From: Faecalibacterium sp.
Lineage (GTDB): Bacteria > Bacillota > Clostridia > Oscillospirales > Ruminococcaceae
Direction of reading: 5' to 3'
DNA length: 30,126 nt
Assembly: GCA_020025795.1 (NCBI GenBank)
Contig: JAHHRK010000005.1
Location: 1 to 30,126, forward strand
The notes under the pieces are model-generated. The model made no database searches and had not been told where the DNA came from. It saw only the letters and a list, made by a program, of their open reading frames with translations. Of this stretch, positions 1 through 7,518 are shown piece by piece. How positions within the stretch are numbered: position 1 is the first letter of the stretch; the number at the start of each line of letters is the position of its first letter. A program made the position numbers and the translations under genes.

Positions 1-285
1 GGTGCAAAGCTGGAACGCATCAGCCAGCACATGGAAACGCTGATTACGGATATGGCAAGCGAGCTGTACGCAGGCCGCATCGAAGCCGAGCCGCTTTGCA
101 CATCCAATCGGGACAGTTGCCGATTCTGTGATTTTTCGCTGATTTGCCGCCACGAAAAGGGCTTCGGTGAACGGGAACTGGATGCGCCCAAAGATCCGTT
201 TGGCGAACCAGCTCCGGAACCGGAAAACGAAAAGCCCGAAACCGAAAAGAACCAGCAGGAGGTGAACGAGAATGGCGGAAACTAA
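1..285 (+). CDS. addB: AddB (RexB) helicase-nuclease subunit, C-terminal end (5' truncated by window edge)
   Basis: Only the last 94 residues are present; the reading frame is open from base 1. AddB is the partner of AddA in the AddAB enzyme, which resects double-strand breaks for RecA loading (the RecBCD counterpart of Firmicutes). The visible diagnostic feature is the cysteine cluster CRFCDFSLIC, preceded by another cysteine. Its C-x2-C-x5-C spacing matches the C-terminal part of the 4Fe-4S cluster that staples the AddB nuclease domain. The tail after it is Glu/Pro-rich and probably disordered. The stop codon lies inside the start of addA, a 14-bp overlap that implies translational coupling and equal subunit supply. 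Identification rests on the cysteine motif plus the adjacent addA. Confidence 0.88.
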   Translation, partial: GAKLERISQHMETLITDMASELYAGRIEAEPLCTSNRDSCRFCDFSLICRHEKGFGERELDAPKDPFGEPAPEPENEKPETEKNQQEVNENGGN

Positions 286-3200
286 GTGGACTCCGGCGCA
301 GCAGGCCGCAATTGAAGACCGCGGCGGTGCGCTGCTGTTAAGTGCTGCCGCAGGAAGCGGTAAAACCGCCGTTTTGACCGAGCGTGCGGTGGGACTGATT
401 TTGGATGCGCAGCATCCTGTGGAGGCTGACCGGCTTTTGATCGTGACCTTTACCAATGCGGCTGCAGCGGAACTGCGCGCCCGTATTGGCAACCGCCTGG
501 CGGAAGAAGTCAAAAAAGATCCGGGCAATGCACGGCTGCGCCGCCAGAGAATGTTGTTGCAGCGGGCATCCATTTGCACGGTGGACGCGTTCTGTATGGA
601 TTTGCTGCACCGCCATTTTGCGCAGCTGGATATTCCGGCGGAGTTCCAGCCGGCAGACCCAGGCCAGGCGCAGGAGCTGTGGGATGCAGCAATGGCAGAA
701 ACCATGGAAGAAATGGTTTCCGTTCCGGTCTTTTGCGATTTTGCCGATTTGTACGGCCGCGGCCGAAGTGATGCGGCGGCGTGCGAAGCCATTGGACAGC
801 TGTATTTGTTCTTGCAGGTCCTGCCAGACCCGGACCAGTGTTTGGAAGTGTATCTGGAAAGCTGGCGACATCCCAACAGCTTTGCTGGCAGTGATGGCTT
901 TACGGAAACCTTGCAGGCAGTGGCGGAGCGATGCCAAAAACTGCTGGTCAACTTGCAGCAGGCGCTGGCCTGCTCAAAAGAAGACATGGCTGCCGTGATG
1001 GAAGAAGCACGCCTCAGCAAGAAAACGGCTGCTGCACAGGAAAAGGCTGCCGAGAAGGCAAAAGAAAAATTCATCTGGATTCAGGAAGACCTGGAAGCCG
1101 GTATTTTGTTCTACCAGCAGGCTGAACAGTTGGCACAGGCGCAGGATTGGGACGGCTTGGATGCGATGCTGACGCCGTATCGAGATGCATCGGTTGTGCG
1201 CCCTGGTGGGCGCAGCACGCGCAAGCGAATTTACGGTGATCGCAAGGAAACCGTGAAGCTGGCAGGCGATTTGGCGGAAGAAGCCTGCGAAGATATGTTG
1301 GACTGGATTCCGGCCAGCCTTGCGGATATTGAAGCAGACCGGGAAAAGGCCTTGCCCATGCTGGAAGCACTGGCGCAGGCAGAGCGTGATTTTTCGTCCC
1401 GCTACTATGCAAAGAAGCTGGAGCGAAAAATTCTGGACTTTGGCGATATGGAACAGCTGGCGCTGTGCCTTTTGCGCAAGCCGGCCAATATCCATGACGC
1501 AAATGGAAACATTCTGCCAATACGCAAAGCGATGACGGTGATGCAGGACCCGTCCGGCTGTCGTACACCGCTGTGTGAGCAAATCAGCGCGTCGTTTGAC
1601 GCAGTTATGGTAGACGAATATCAGGATACCAATGCGCTGCAGGATGCTTTGTATAATTGTTTGGCAGCGCCCGGCGGAGATAATTTGTTCTTTGTCGGCG
1701 ACTTGAAGCAGAGTATTTATCGCTTCCGTCAGGCGGAACCCCATATTTTTTTGCAGCGCCAGCAATCCTATCCGCCATTGGTTGGCGGCGCACGTCTGCG
1801 CCCGGAACCGGGGCAGGGAACGGCTGCCAGTATTGCGCTGGACGCAAACTTTCGCAGTGCGCCGGCGGTCATTGACGGCATCAACTTTATCTTTACCCAG
1901 GTAATGCGCGCGGATTTGGGCGATGTGGTCTATGGAGACGGCCAGCGCCTGGTATGCGGTGCGCCTGGCGAATATACCGGACAGGTAGAAGCTGCTGTTT
2001 TGCAGGCACAGTCCCCAGAGGCAGAAGCAGAATGGGTGGCACAGCGCATTTACCGTTTGGTCAATGAAGAAAAGGCACAGGTGCGCTGCAAGGACGGCAC
2101 CAGACCCATCCGATATGAGGACTGCTGTATTCTGGTTTCGACCCGAAATAACTTTGCCGCCTATATCAAGGCCTTGCAGAACATGCAGATTCCCAGCTAT
2201 GCCGCCACGGCGGAAGACCTTTTGGATGCGCCGCAGGTGCGGCCGCTGGTGGCACTGCTGCGTGTAATCGATAATCCGGCACGTAATATCGAATTGGCAG
2301 CTGCCATGCGCAGCGAGCTGTTCGGCTTTACGGACGACGATTTGCTGAAGCTGCGCGCAGCTAAAAAGAAATGCAGCCTGTACGGTGCGCTGGTGTTTGT
2401 GGTGCAGGAGGGCGGCGAAGATCCTTTTGCGGAAAAGTGCCGCTCCTTTTACGAAAAGCTGGATACGCTGCGCGGATTGTCGCGCAGTATGCCGGTGGAC
2501 CGCCTGCTGGAGGAAGTGTTTGCACGCACTGGCTATCTGGCTGCTGTGGGTGCTGGGGCCGAAGGTGTACGCCGCCGAGAAGAAGTGCGCCGCTTTGCGT
2601 CCTGGGCGTCCGAAGCAGGTACGGCTGGCCTGGGGGCGCTGATTCGTGTCATTGAATCTACCCAGAAGGCACGCGGATTGACAGGCGCGACCTCCGGCAA
2701 GGGCAAGCAGGGCTGCGTTTCGCTGATGACCATTCACGGCAGCAAGGGCTTGCAGTTCCCGGCGGTGTTTGTGGTAGACTTGGCCCATCGCTTTAATATG
2801 GATGACATCAAGCACCCGGTGCTGCTGCATCGTGACCAGGGCTTGGGTTTGGCTTTGCGCGGACCTGGCGGCTTATATCCGACTGTGCAAAAGACCCAGA
2901 TTCGCCGCACGATTGAAGCAGAAACACGCAGCGAACAGATGCGCCTTTTATATGTGGCACTGACTCGTGCGCAGGATATGCTGTTTATGACCATTCCGCT
3001 GGAAAAGCCGGAAAATGCAATCGAGAAAACCGCACTGCGTTTGAGCGCCGGTATGGGCGAGGAATATCTGCACCATGCCAGCCGCTTCTCGGATTGGATT
3101 CTGGCGGCACTGCTGCAGCATCCGGACGCGGGCGTGCTGCGTGTGCCTTCCGAAGCAGAAGGCACCGAAGCGGCAGCAACCGTGCCGCTTCAGCCTGCCG

Positions 3201-3985
3201 GCAGCGCAATGACCATTTTGCTGGAAGAAGCACCAGAACCGGAAGCAGACGATACAGCAAATCACGCAGACGAACCTACGATGCAGCCTGACGCAGAACA
3301 GGTGCAGCGTATTTTGGATAGCTTCGCCTGGCAGTATCCGGATCAAAATGAGGTCAATGTGCCGGTGAAGGTCAGCGTGACCAGCTTGGTGCATCAGCGA
3401 GATGATATTATCCTGGAACGACCGGGCTTTATGTCTGCCGCCGGAATGACAGCCGCAGAGATGGGCACGGCGCTGCACGCATTTTTGGAGCATGCGGATT
3501 TTGCTTTGCTGCAAAAGGCGGCACAGCAGGGAACACAGCCACTGATGCAGGCCATCGAAGCAGAACGGGAGCGTCAGCTGGCAGTGCATTTGATGACCCA
3601 AGACACTGCCGATGCACTGGACACAGAAAAGGTGCGCACTTTTGCGGAAAGCGAAGCTTTCCGCCGCATCTGTAACGCAGAAAAAGTGTATCGGGAGTAC
3701 GATTTCATTACCGGTCTGCCGGCATCGCTTCTGCCGGATGGTCCGGCGGACAGCGACGCAGTCGTGATGGTGCAGGGCATTGCGGACGTATTGCTGGAAT
3801 ATCCCGACCATCTGGAACTGTTGGACTATAAGACCGACCGCACAAAAGATCCGGCGCAACTGCGCGCTTCGTACAGCCGCCAGCTGGAGCTGTATGCGGC
3901 TGCGGTGGAAAAACGTTTTGCCCCCAAAAAGGTAAGCTACAAAGGCATTTATTCGTTTGCACTGGGAAAACTCATCGAAATCTGA
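272..3985 (+). CDS. addA: AddA ATP-dependent helicase/nuclease subunit
   Basis: A 1237-aa UvrD/SF1A helicase fused to a C-terminal PD-(D/E)XK nuclease, the usual size and order for AddA. Residues 25-32 are the Walker A AAAGSGKT. The Walker B/DExx motif VDEYQDT is at about 447-453 and is followed by the SF1 motif GDLKQSIYRFRQAEP. Motif V/VI regions appear as MTIHGSKGLQFP and LLYVALTRAQD. The nuclease core is recognisable from GTALHAFLEH and LLDYKTD, with D1185 and K1187 as expected catalytic residues. With AddB it unwinds and degrades broken ends in the cytoplasm until a Chi site, then feeds RecA. The ATG at 272 follows the AGGAGGTG at 256-263 within the addB end. There is no obvious terminator after the stop; the next transcription unit starts with its own promoter about 40 bp further on. 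Confidence 0.97.
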   Translation: MAETKWTPAQQAAIEDRGGALLLSAAAGSGKTAVLTERAVGLILDAQHPVEADRLLIVTFTNAAAAELRARIGNRLAEEVKKDPGNARLRRQRMLLQRASICTVDAFCMDLLHRHFAQLDIPAEFQPADPGQAQELWDAAMAETMEEMVSVPVFCDFADLYGRGRSDAAACEAIGQLYLFLQVLPDPDQCLEVYLESWRHPNSFAGSDGFTETLQAVAERCQKLLVNLQQALACSKEDMAAVMEEARLSKKTAAAQEKAAEKAKEKFIWIQEDLEAGILFYQQAEQLAQAQDWDGLDAMLTPYRDASVVRPGGRSTRKRIYGDRKETVKLAGDLAEEACEDMLDWIPASLADIEADREKALPMLEALAQAERDFSSRYYAKKLERKILDFGDMEQLALCLLRKPANIHDANGNILPIRKAMTVMQDPSGCRTPLCEQISASFDAVMVDEYQDTNALQDALYNCLAAPGGDNLFFVGDLKQSIYRFRQAEPHIFLQRQQSYPPLVGGARLRPEPGQGTAASIALDANFRSAPAVIDGINFIFTQVMRADLGDVVYGDGQRLVCGAPGEYTGQVEAAVLQAQSPEAEAEWVAQRIYRLVNEEKAQVRCKDGTRPIRYEDCCILVSTRNNFAAYIKALQNMQIPSYAATAEDLLDAPQVRPLVALLRVIDNPARNIELAAAMRSELFGFTDDDLLKLRAAKKKCSLYGALVFVVQEGGEDPFAEKCRSFYEKLDTLRGLSRSMPVDRLLEEVFARTGYLAAVGAGAEGVRRREEVRRFASWASEAGTAGLGALIRVIESTQKARGLTGATSGKGKQGCVSLMTIHGSKGLQFPAVFVVDLAHRFNMDDIKHPVLLHRDQGLGLALRGPGGLYPTVQKTQIRRTIEAETRSEQMRLLYVALTRAQDMLFMTIPLEKPENAIEKTALRLSAGMGEEYLHHASRFSDWILAALLQHPDAGVLRVPSEAEGTEAAATVPLQPAGSAMTILLEEAPEPEADDTANHADEPTMQPDAEQVQRILDSFAWQYPDQNEVNVPVKVSVTSLVHQRDDIILERPGFMSAAGMTAAEMGTALHAFLEHADFALLQKAAQQGTQPLMQAIEAERERQLAVHLMTQDTADALDTEKVRTFAESEAFRRICNAEKVYREYDFITGLPASLLPDGPADSDAVVMVQGIADVLLEYPDHLELLDYKTDRTKDPAQLRASYSRQLELYAAAVEKRFAPKKVSYKGIYSFALGKLIEI

Positions 3986-4023
3986 GAAAATCAAAAAAGA
4001 ATTGGCACAACAGCAAAAAAAGC

Positions 4024-4052
4024 TTGACAGGGCACCCTGGCGAGAGTATACT
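4024..4052 (+). promoter_or_regulatory. Sigma-A promoter of the infC-rpmI-rplT operon
   Basis: A perfect -35 TTGACA (4024-4029) and a -10 TATACT (4047-4052) are separated by exactly 17 bp. It lies just after addA and about 180 bp before the infC coding region, so transcription should begin near 4059 and give a long leader. The fit to the vegetative consensus is close to ideal, as expected for a ribosomal-protein operon. Confidence 0.9.
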
Positions 4053-4058
4053 AGTCGG

Positions 4059-4240
4059 GTAAAGAAAGCAGCAATCGGCTATATGTCAGCCGCGCTCGCC
4101 TTGTTGGCAAGTTTGTGCCACGGGCTATCAGACTGGTTCCGCTTTGTGCGGTCCTGAGAAGATATTGCGCGGCTGCCCAATCGGGTGGCCGCGTTTTGCT
4201 TTATATTCACATCAGTATTGTTAAATGGAGGTGTATTCCA
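4059..4240 (+). promoter_or_regulatory. infC operon leader RNA, probable L20-type transcription attenuator
   Basis: The roughly 180-nt leader can fold in two exclusive ways. Segment 4087-4095 (CAGCCGCGC) is the exact reverse complement of 4167-4175 (GCGCGGCTG), and that second segment is also the 5' arm of the terminator hairpin at 4167-4194. Pairing of the first two segments would destroy the terminator. Smaller hairpins lie between them (TGGCA/TGCCA near 4104-4119; CCGC/GCGG near 4139-4151). In Bacillus subtilis the infC-rpmI-rplT leader is known to be attenuated by ribosomal protein L20 binding. The same operon, leader length and competing helices suggest the same logic here, but L20 recognition was not tested and no covariance model was run. 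Confidence 0.65.
4167..4203 (+). terminator. Intrinsic terminator (attenuator) inside the infC leader
   Basis: GCGGCTGCCC (4169-4178) pairs along all ten positions with GGGTGGCCGC (4183-4192), including two G-U pairs, around the loop AATC. One or two further outer pairs are possible. It is followed by GTTTTGCTTTAT. Its position upstream of the infC ribosome-binding site makes it an attenuator rather than an operon-end terminator. Confidence 0.75.
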
Positions 4241-4768
4241 ATCGCTACCGCAGGAAAATCCAAAGAGACGGAGATCAATGAAGGCATCCGCGACCGCGAG
4301 GTTCGCGTGATTGGTGCAGACGGCGCACAGCTGGGCATTATGTCCACTCGTGATGCTCTGGCTGCAGCTGAAGCAGCAGGCCTGGACCTGGTTAAAATCG
4401 CACCGCAGGCAACGCCCCCGGTGTGCAAGATCCTGGACTACGGTAAGTACCGTTTCGAAAAGCAGAAGAGGGAAAAAGAAGCCAAGAAGAACCAGAAGGT
4501 TATCGAAGTAAAGGAAGTTCGTCTTTCCTTGAACATCGACACCAATGACTTCAACACCAAAGTGAACCAGGCAGCAAAATTTATTGCCAGCGGACACAAA
4601 GTGAAGGCATCTATTCGTTTCCGCGGTCGTGAAATGGCACACACTGCCCTGGGCGCCGAGGTCATGCGTAATTTTGCACAGGCCCTGACGGGCGCTTCGT
4701 GCGATAAGCCTCCCCTGATGGAAGGCCGTACCATGACGATGCTGTTTAGCCCCAGTTCGAACAAGTAA
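4241..4768 (+). CDS. infC: Translation initiation factor IF-3
   Basis: About 175 aa. IF3 binds the 30S subunit, prevents premature 50S joining and checks initiator tRNA and start codon. The N-domain begins with KETEINEGIRDREVRVIG, the linker contains the KILDYGKYRFEKQKREKEAKK segment (shown here in part: YGKYRFEKQKR), and the C-domain has KVKASIRFRGREMAH. No ATG, GTG or TTG lies in frame between the leader terminator and the conserved N-terminus. The Shine-Dalgarno sequence GGAGGTG (4227-4233) is followed after 9 nt by ATC at 4241; an in-frame ATT at 4235 is only 3 nt away and is less likely. Non-AUG starts (AUU in E. coli) are a known autoregulatory device of infC. An in-frame ATG at 4115 would start inside the leader and across the attenuator, so it was rejected. 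It is first in an operon with rpmI and rplT. Confidence 0.95.
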   Translation: MATAGKSKETEINEGIRDREVRVIGADGAQLGIMSTRDALAAAEAAGLDLVKIAPQATPPVCKILDYGKYRFEKQKREKEAKKNQKVIEVKEVRLSLNIDTNDFNTKVNQAAKFIASGHKVKASIRFRGREMAHTALGAEVMRNFAQALTGASCDKPPLMEGRTMTMLFSPSSNK

Positions 4769-4788
4769 ACTTTAGGAGGACACACAAA

Positions 4789-4992
4789 ATGGCTAAGATG
4801 AAACTGAAGACCCTGTCCGGCGCAAAGAAGCGCTTTAAGCTGACCAAGAACGGCAAGATCAAGCGTGGCCACGCTTACCGCCGTCACATCCTGACCAAGA
4901 AGACCACCAAGACCACCCGTGGCTACCGTCAGCCCAGCTACGTTGACGTTACCAACGTTGCTGCTGTGAAGCGTATGCTGCCCTACGGCTAA
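4789..4992 (+). CDS. rpmI: 50S ribosomal protein L35
   Basis: 67 aa, strongly basic, starting MAKMKLKTLSGAKKRFK and containing KRGHAYRRHILTKKT, the L35 signature. L35 is a small protein of the large ribosomal subunit. A strong Shine-Dalgarno AGGAGGA lies about 10 nt before the ATG. It sits 20 bp after infC and 59 bp before rplT, the standard order. Codon use is strongly biased (CGT/CGC Arg, AAG Lys), as expected for high expression. Confidence 0.98.
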   Translation: MAKMKLKTLSGAKKRFKLTKNGKIKRGHAYRRHILTKKTTKTTRGYRQPSYVDVTNVAAVKRMLPYG

Positions 4993-5051
4993 TTAACGTT
5001 TCAAAAAACCGAATTTGACTTTTACCTGAATCATAAAGGAGATAGAAAACA

Positions 5052-5402
5052 ATGGCACGTATTAAGGGCGCAACTATGACTCACAAACGTCGTAAGAAGA
5101 TGCTGAAGCTGGCTAAGGGCTTCTACGGCTCCAAGAGCAAGCACTTTAAGATGGCTAAGCAGCAGGTCATGAAGAGCGGCAACTACGCTCTGGCTGGCCG
5201 CCGCATGAAGAAGCGTCAGTTCCGCAACCTGTGGATCACCCGCATCAACAATGCAGTTCGTCCTCTGGGCATGAACTACAGCACCTTCATGGCTGGCCTG
5301 AAGAAGTCCGGCATCGAGCTGAACCGCAAGATGCTGAGCGAGATGGCTATCAACGACCCCAAGAGCTTCGAGGCTCTGGTCGCTTCCGTCAAGAACGCTT
5401 GA
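5052..5402 (+). CDS. rplT: 50S ribosomal protein L20
   Basis: 116 aa with the L20 start MARIKGATMTHKRRKKMLKL and the motif GRRMKKRQFRNLWITRINNA. L20 is an early 23S rRNA assembly protein of the large subunit. In Bacillus it also binds the leader of its own operon to trigger attenuation, which fits the leader seen at 4059-4240. A good Shine-Dalgarno (AAGGAGAT) precedes the ATG. It is the last gene of the operon, followed at 5441 by a terminator. Confidence 0.98.
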   Translation: MARIKGATMTHKRRKKMLKLAKGFYGSKSKHFKMAKQQVMKSGNYALAGRRMKKRQFRNLWITRINNAVRPLGMNYSTFMAGLKKSGIELNRKMLSEMAINDPKSFEALVASVKNA

Positions 5403-5440
5403 TTTAAAGCTGGGCGGTAAAAACCAAACAAAACAAAGCC

Positions 5441-5470
5441 GACGCCCGCCTATACGCGGGCGTCACTTTT
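5441..5470 (+). terminator. Rho-independent terminator after rplT
   Basis: GACGCCCGC (5441-5449) pairs perfectly with GCGGGCGTC (5456-5464) around a 6-nt loop, followed by ACTTTTG. It closes the infC-rpmI-rplT operon. A TATAAT lies at 5472-5477 right after it and may belong to a promoter of the next gene, but no matching -35 box is visible. Confidence 0.88.
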
Positions 5471-5521
5471 GTATAATGGGGTATTTCATTCCGAAATCGC
5501 CCTGGAAAGGCCGGTGGACCT

Positions 5522-6310
5522 ATGCAGGAAAACCCTATCATCACCAGCCGTGACAATGCAAAAATTAAATACGCCTGCAAGTTGGCGAGCAGTGCAGCCT
5601 TCCGTCAAAGCGAAAACGCTTTTCTGGCGGAGGGCTTAAAGCTCTGCCCGGAACTTGCCAAAGGCACCCTATTAAAGGTATTATATTATACCGAGCGTGC
5701 CATTGCGAAAGCGCCGGAGCTGGCGGCGCTGCCAGGCGAACATTATCTCATTCAGGAACACGTAGCGGAAAAGCTGGCAGGCGTTCAGGCGAACCAGGGC
5801 GTTTTCGGCGTGTTTGAGATTCCCCGCTGCGGCGCGGAAATCCTGAAAAACGGCGGCCACTATCTGGCGCTGGAGCGTGTGCAGGACCCCGGCAACGTGG
5901 GTACTTTGCTGCGCAGCGCAGCGGCTTTCGGCTTTGATGCCGTGATTCTGGGCTCGGGCTGCGCATCTCCCTGGAGCGGCAAGACCCTGCGCGCTTCGAT
6001 GGGTGCGGCAGCACGAATGCCCATCATCGAAACAGATGATCTGGTAGGCATGCTTGGCACGCTGCGGGAAAAAGGCGTGACCTGCCTGGCGGCAGCTTTG
6101 TACAATTCGCAGCCACTGAGTGCCGTTTCGGCAGAGCAGCCGGACGGTGTGTGTGTCGTCATTGGCAGCGAAGGCCAGGGCTTGACCCAGGAAACCATCG
6201 ATGCTTGTGACAGTGCTGTGCGCATCCCTATGACGGACCGTGTCGAGAGCCTGAATGCAGGTATTGCAGGCAGCGTTCTGCTGTGGCAATTCCGCGGAGC
6301 AGGACTGTGA
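5522..6310 (+). CDS. TrmH/SpoU-family RNA 2'-O-methyltransferase (YsgA-like)
   Basis: 262 aa. SpoU/TrmH enzymes are SAM-dependent trefoil-knot methyltransferases that modify ribose 2'-OH in rRNA or tRNA. An N-terminal substrate-binding domain (about residues 1-105) precedes the SPOUT domain. Motif 1 is NVGTLLRSAAAFG with N125, motif 2 is VIGSEGQGL (G215-E217) and motif 3 is SLNAGIAGSVLLW (S243-N245), all intact. Its place after rplT matches ysgA of Bacillus, whose exact target is not settled to my knowledge, so the substrate is left open. The Shine-Dalgarno is weak (GGTGG, 6 nt or so before the ATG). The stop overlaps the probable dprA GTG start by 4 bp. Confidence 0.93.
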   Translation: MQENPIITSRDNAKIKYACKLASSAAFRQSENAFLAEGLKLCPELAKGTLLKVLYYTERAIAKAPELAALPGEHYLIQEHVAEKLAGVQANQGVFGVFEIPRCGAEILKNGGHYLALERVQDPGNVGTLLRSAAAFGFDAVILGSGCASPWSGKTLRASMGAAARMPIIETDDLVGMLGTLREKGVTCLAAALYNSQPLSAVSAEQPDGVCVVIGSEGQGLTQETIDACDSAVRIPMTDRVESLNAGIAGSVLLWQFRGAGL

Positions 6311-7482
6311 CCGGCTCAGATACACCGCTGGAGTATCTGGCGGAATACGGCGCAATGCCGGAATCAGAGCCAACCTACGAGCCAGTGTTATACTGGCTGT
6401 GGATGGCACATTTGCTGGGACCGGGTAGCAGCCATGCTGGCACATTGCTGGATACCTATGGTTCTGCTTGCGCCTTGTGGGAAGACCGGGACACGGAACA
6501 ATTTCGCAAGAATATTGGGTTGTCCGCCTGGAAACGCTGGAAAAAGCAGCCCACGACCCCGGCAGATTATGTCCCCTTGTGGGAGGAATGCCAGGACAGC
6601 GGGATTCAAATTCTCACGTTTGAGGATGCGGACTATCCGCTGGCTTTGTCTCGGATTCCGGACCCGCCGCTGGTACTGTACTGCACCGGAGATGTGCGCC
6701 ACCTGAATACCCGCTACATGGTGGGTATGGTTGGCACACGCAAGCCCACATCCTATGGAATATCGGCGGCACAGGACATCGGCACAGCGCTGGCAGAAAG
6801 CGGCGCTGTAATCGTCAGTGGATTGGCGGACGGCCTGGACGGAGTCAGCCATCGCGCCGCCATCAAAGCCGGCGCACCCACCATCGGTGTACTGGGCGTT
6901 CCCATCAACAAAACATTTCCATCCACCAACACAGAGCTGCGCTGGAAGATGGAAGAAAACGGTACGGTAATCAGCGAGTACGCCCCCGGGGCAAACTGTG
7001 ATTACCGAGTAACTTTTTTACAGCGCAACCGCATCATTGCCGCTTTGTCGATGGTGCTTGTTGTGTTGGAAGCACGCGAACACAGTGGTACAATGAGCAC
7101 TGTGAACCACGCACAGCGGTATGGCCGGCCTGTTTATGCAGTGCCCGGAAGCATTTATTCGCCGCTTTCAATCGGGACCAACGCTTTGCTGAAATCCGGC
7201 AAGGCACGTATGGTTACCGGAGCAAACGATATTTTGGAGCAGATGGGCCTTGCACGGGATAATGTGCAGGAAAAGGCCCCTGCCCTTTGCGAAGCGCCGA
7301 AACCAGAATTAAGCCCAAACGCACGGAAAGTGCTGGGTTATATCGGTGCGCGCCCTGTCGGCCTGGAAGAGCTGACAGAAAAGACTGGCATGCCTATTGG
7401 GGCATTGCTGGTCGCCTTAACGAGTCTTGAACTGTCAGGCTGGATTTTATCCCAGCCGGGGCAGCGATATATTTTGAAGTGA
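6307..7482 (+). CDS. dprA: DNA-processing protein DprA (Smf)
   Basis: 391 aa. DprA binds incoming single-stranded DNA during natural transformation and loads RecA; it is also kept in many species not known to be competent. The Rossmann-like core is clear: GMVGTRKPTSYG, then SGLADGLDGVSHRAAI, TIGVLGVPINKTFPSTN and FLQRNRIIAALS. A C-terminal winged-helix domain (about the last 65 residues, from NARKVLGYIG) is present. I chose GTG 6307 because it forms a GTGA overlap with the preceding stop and has GGAG at 6296-6299, 7 nt upstream. An in-frame ATG at 6283 would extend the protein by 8 residues and has a less suitable upstream sequence. It precedes topA, as in many Firmicutes. Confidence 0.95.
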   Translation: MTGSDTPLEYLAEYGAMPESEPTYEPVLYWLWMAHLLGPGSSHAGTLLDTYGSACALWEDRDTEQFRKNIGLSAWKRWKKQPTTPADYVPLWEECQDSGIQILTFEDADYPLALSRIPDPPLVLYCTGDVRHLNTRYMVGMVGTRKPTSYGISAAQDIGTALAESGAVIVSGLADGLDGVSHRAAIKAGAPTIGVLGVPINKTFPSTNTELRWKMEENGTVISEYAPGANCDYRVTFLQRNRIIAALSMVLVVLEAREHSGTMSTVNHAQRYGRPVYAVPGSIYSPLSIGTNALLKSGKARMVTGANDILEQMGLARDNVQEKAPALCEAPKPELSPNARKVLGYIGARPVGLEELTEKTGMPIGALLVALTSLELSGWILSQPGQRYILK

Positions 7483-7518
7483 CCTCGAACCGCAATGGAA
7501 AAGAGAGGAACAATGTAA

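Noticed and set aside
3957..4157. Plus-strand 66-codon frame across the addA end and the infC leader
   Set aside because: It spans the consensus promoter and leader helices, has no ribosome-binding site and no recognisable protein.
4115..4240. Upstream ATG for infC at 4115
   Set aside because: It would translate across the attenuator and the real Shine-Dalgarno, and the 42 extra residues do not resemble IF3.
5472..5477. TATAAT as promoter of the SpoU methyltransferase
   Set aside because: No -35 box at 16-18 bp upstream; that position lies inside the rplT terminator loop. Kept only as a remark.
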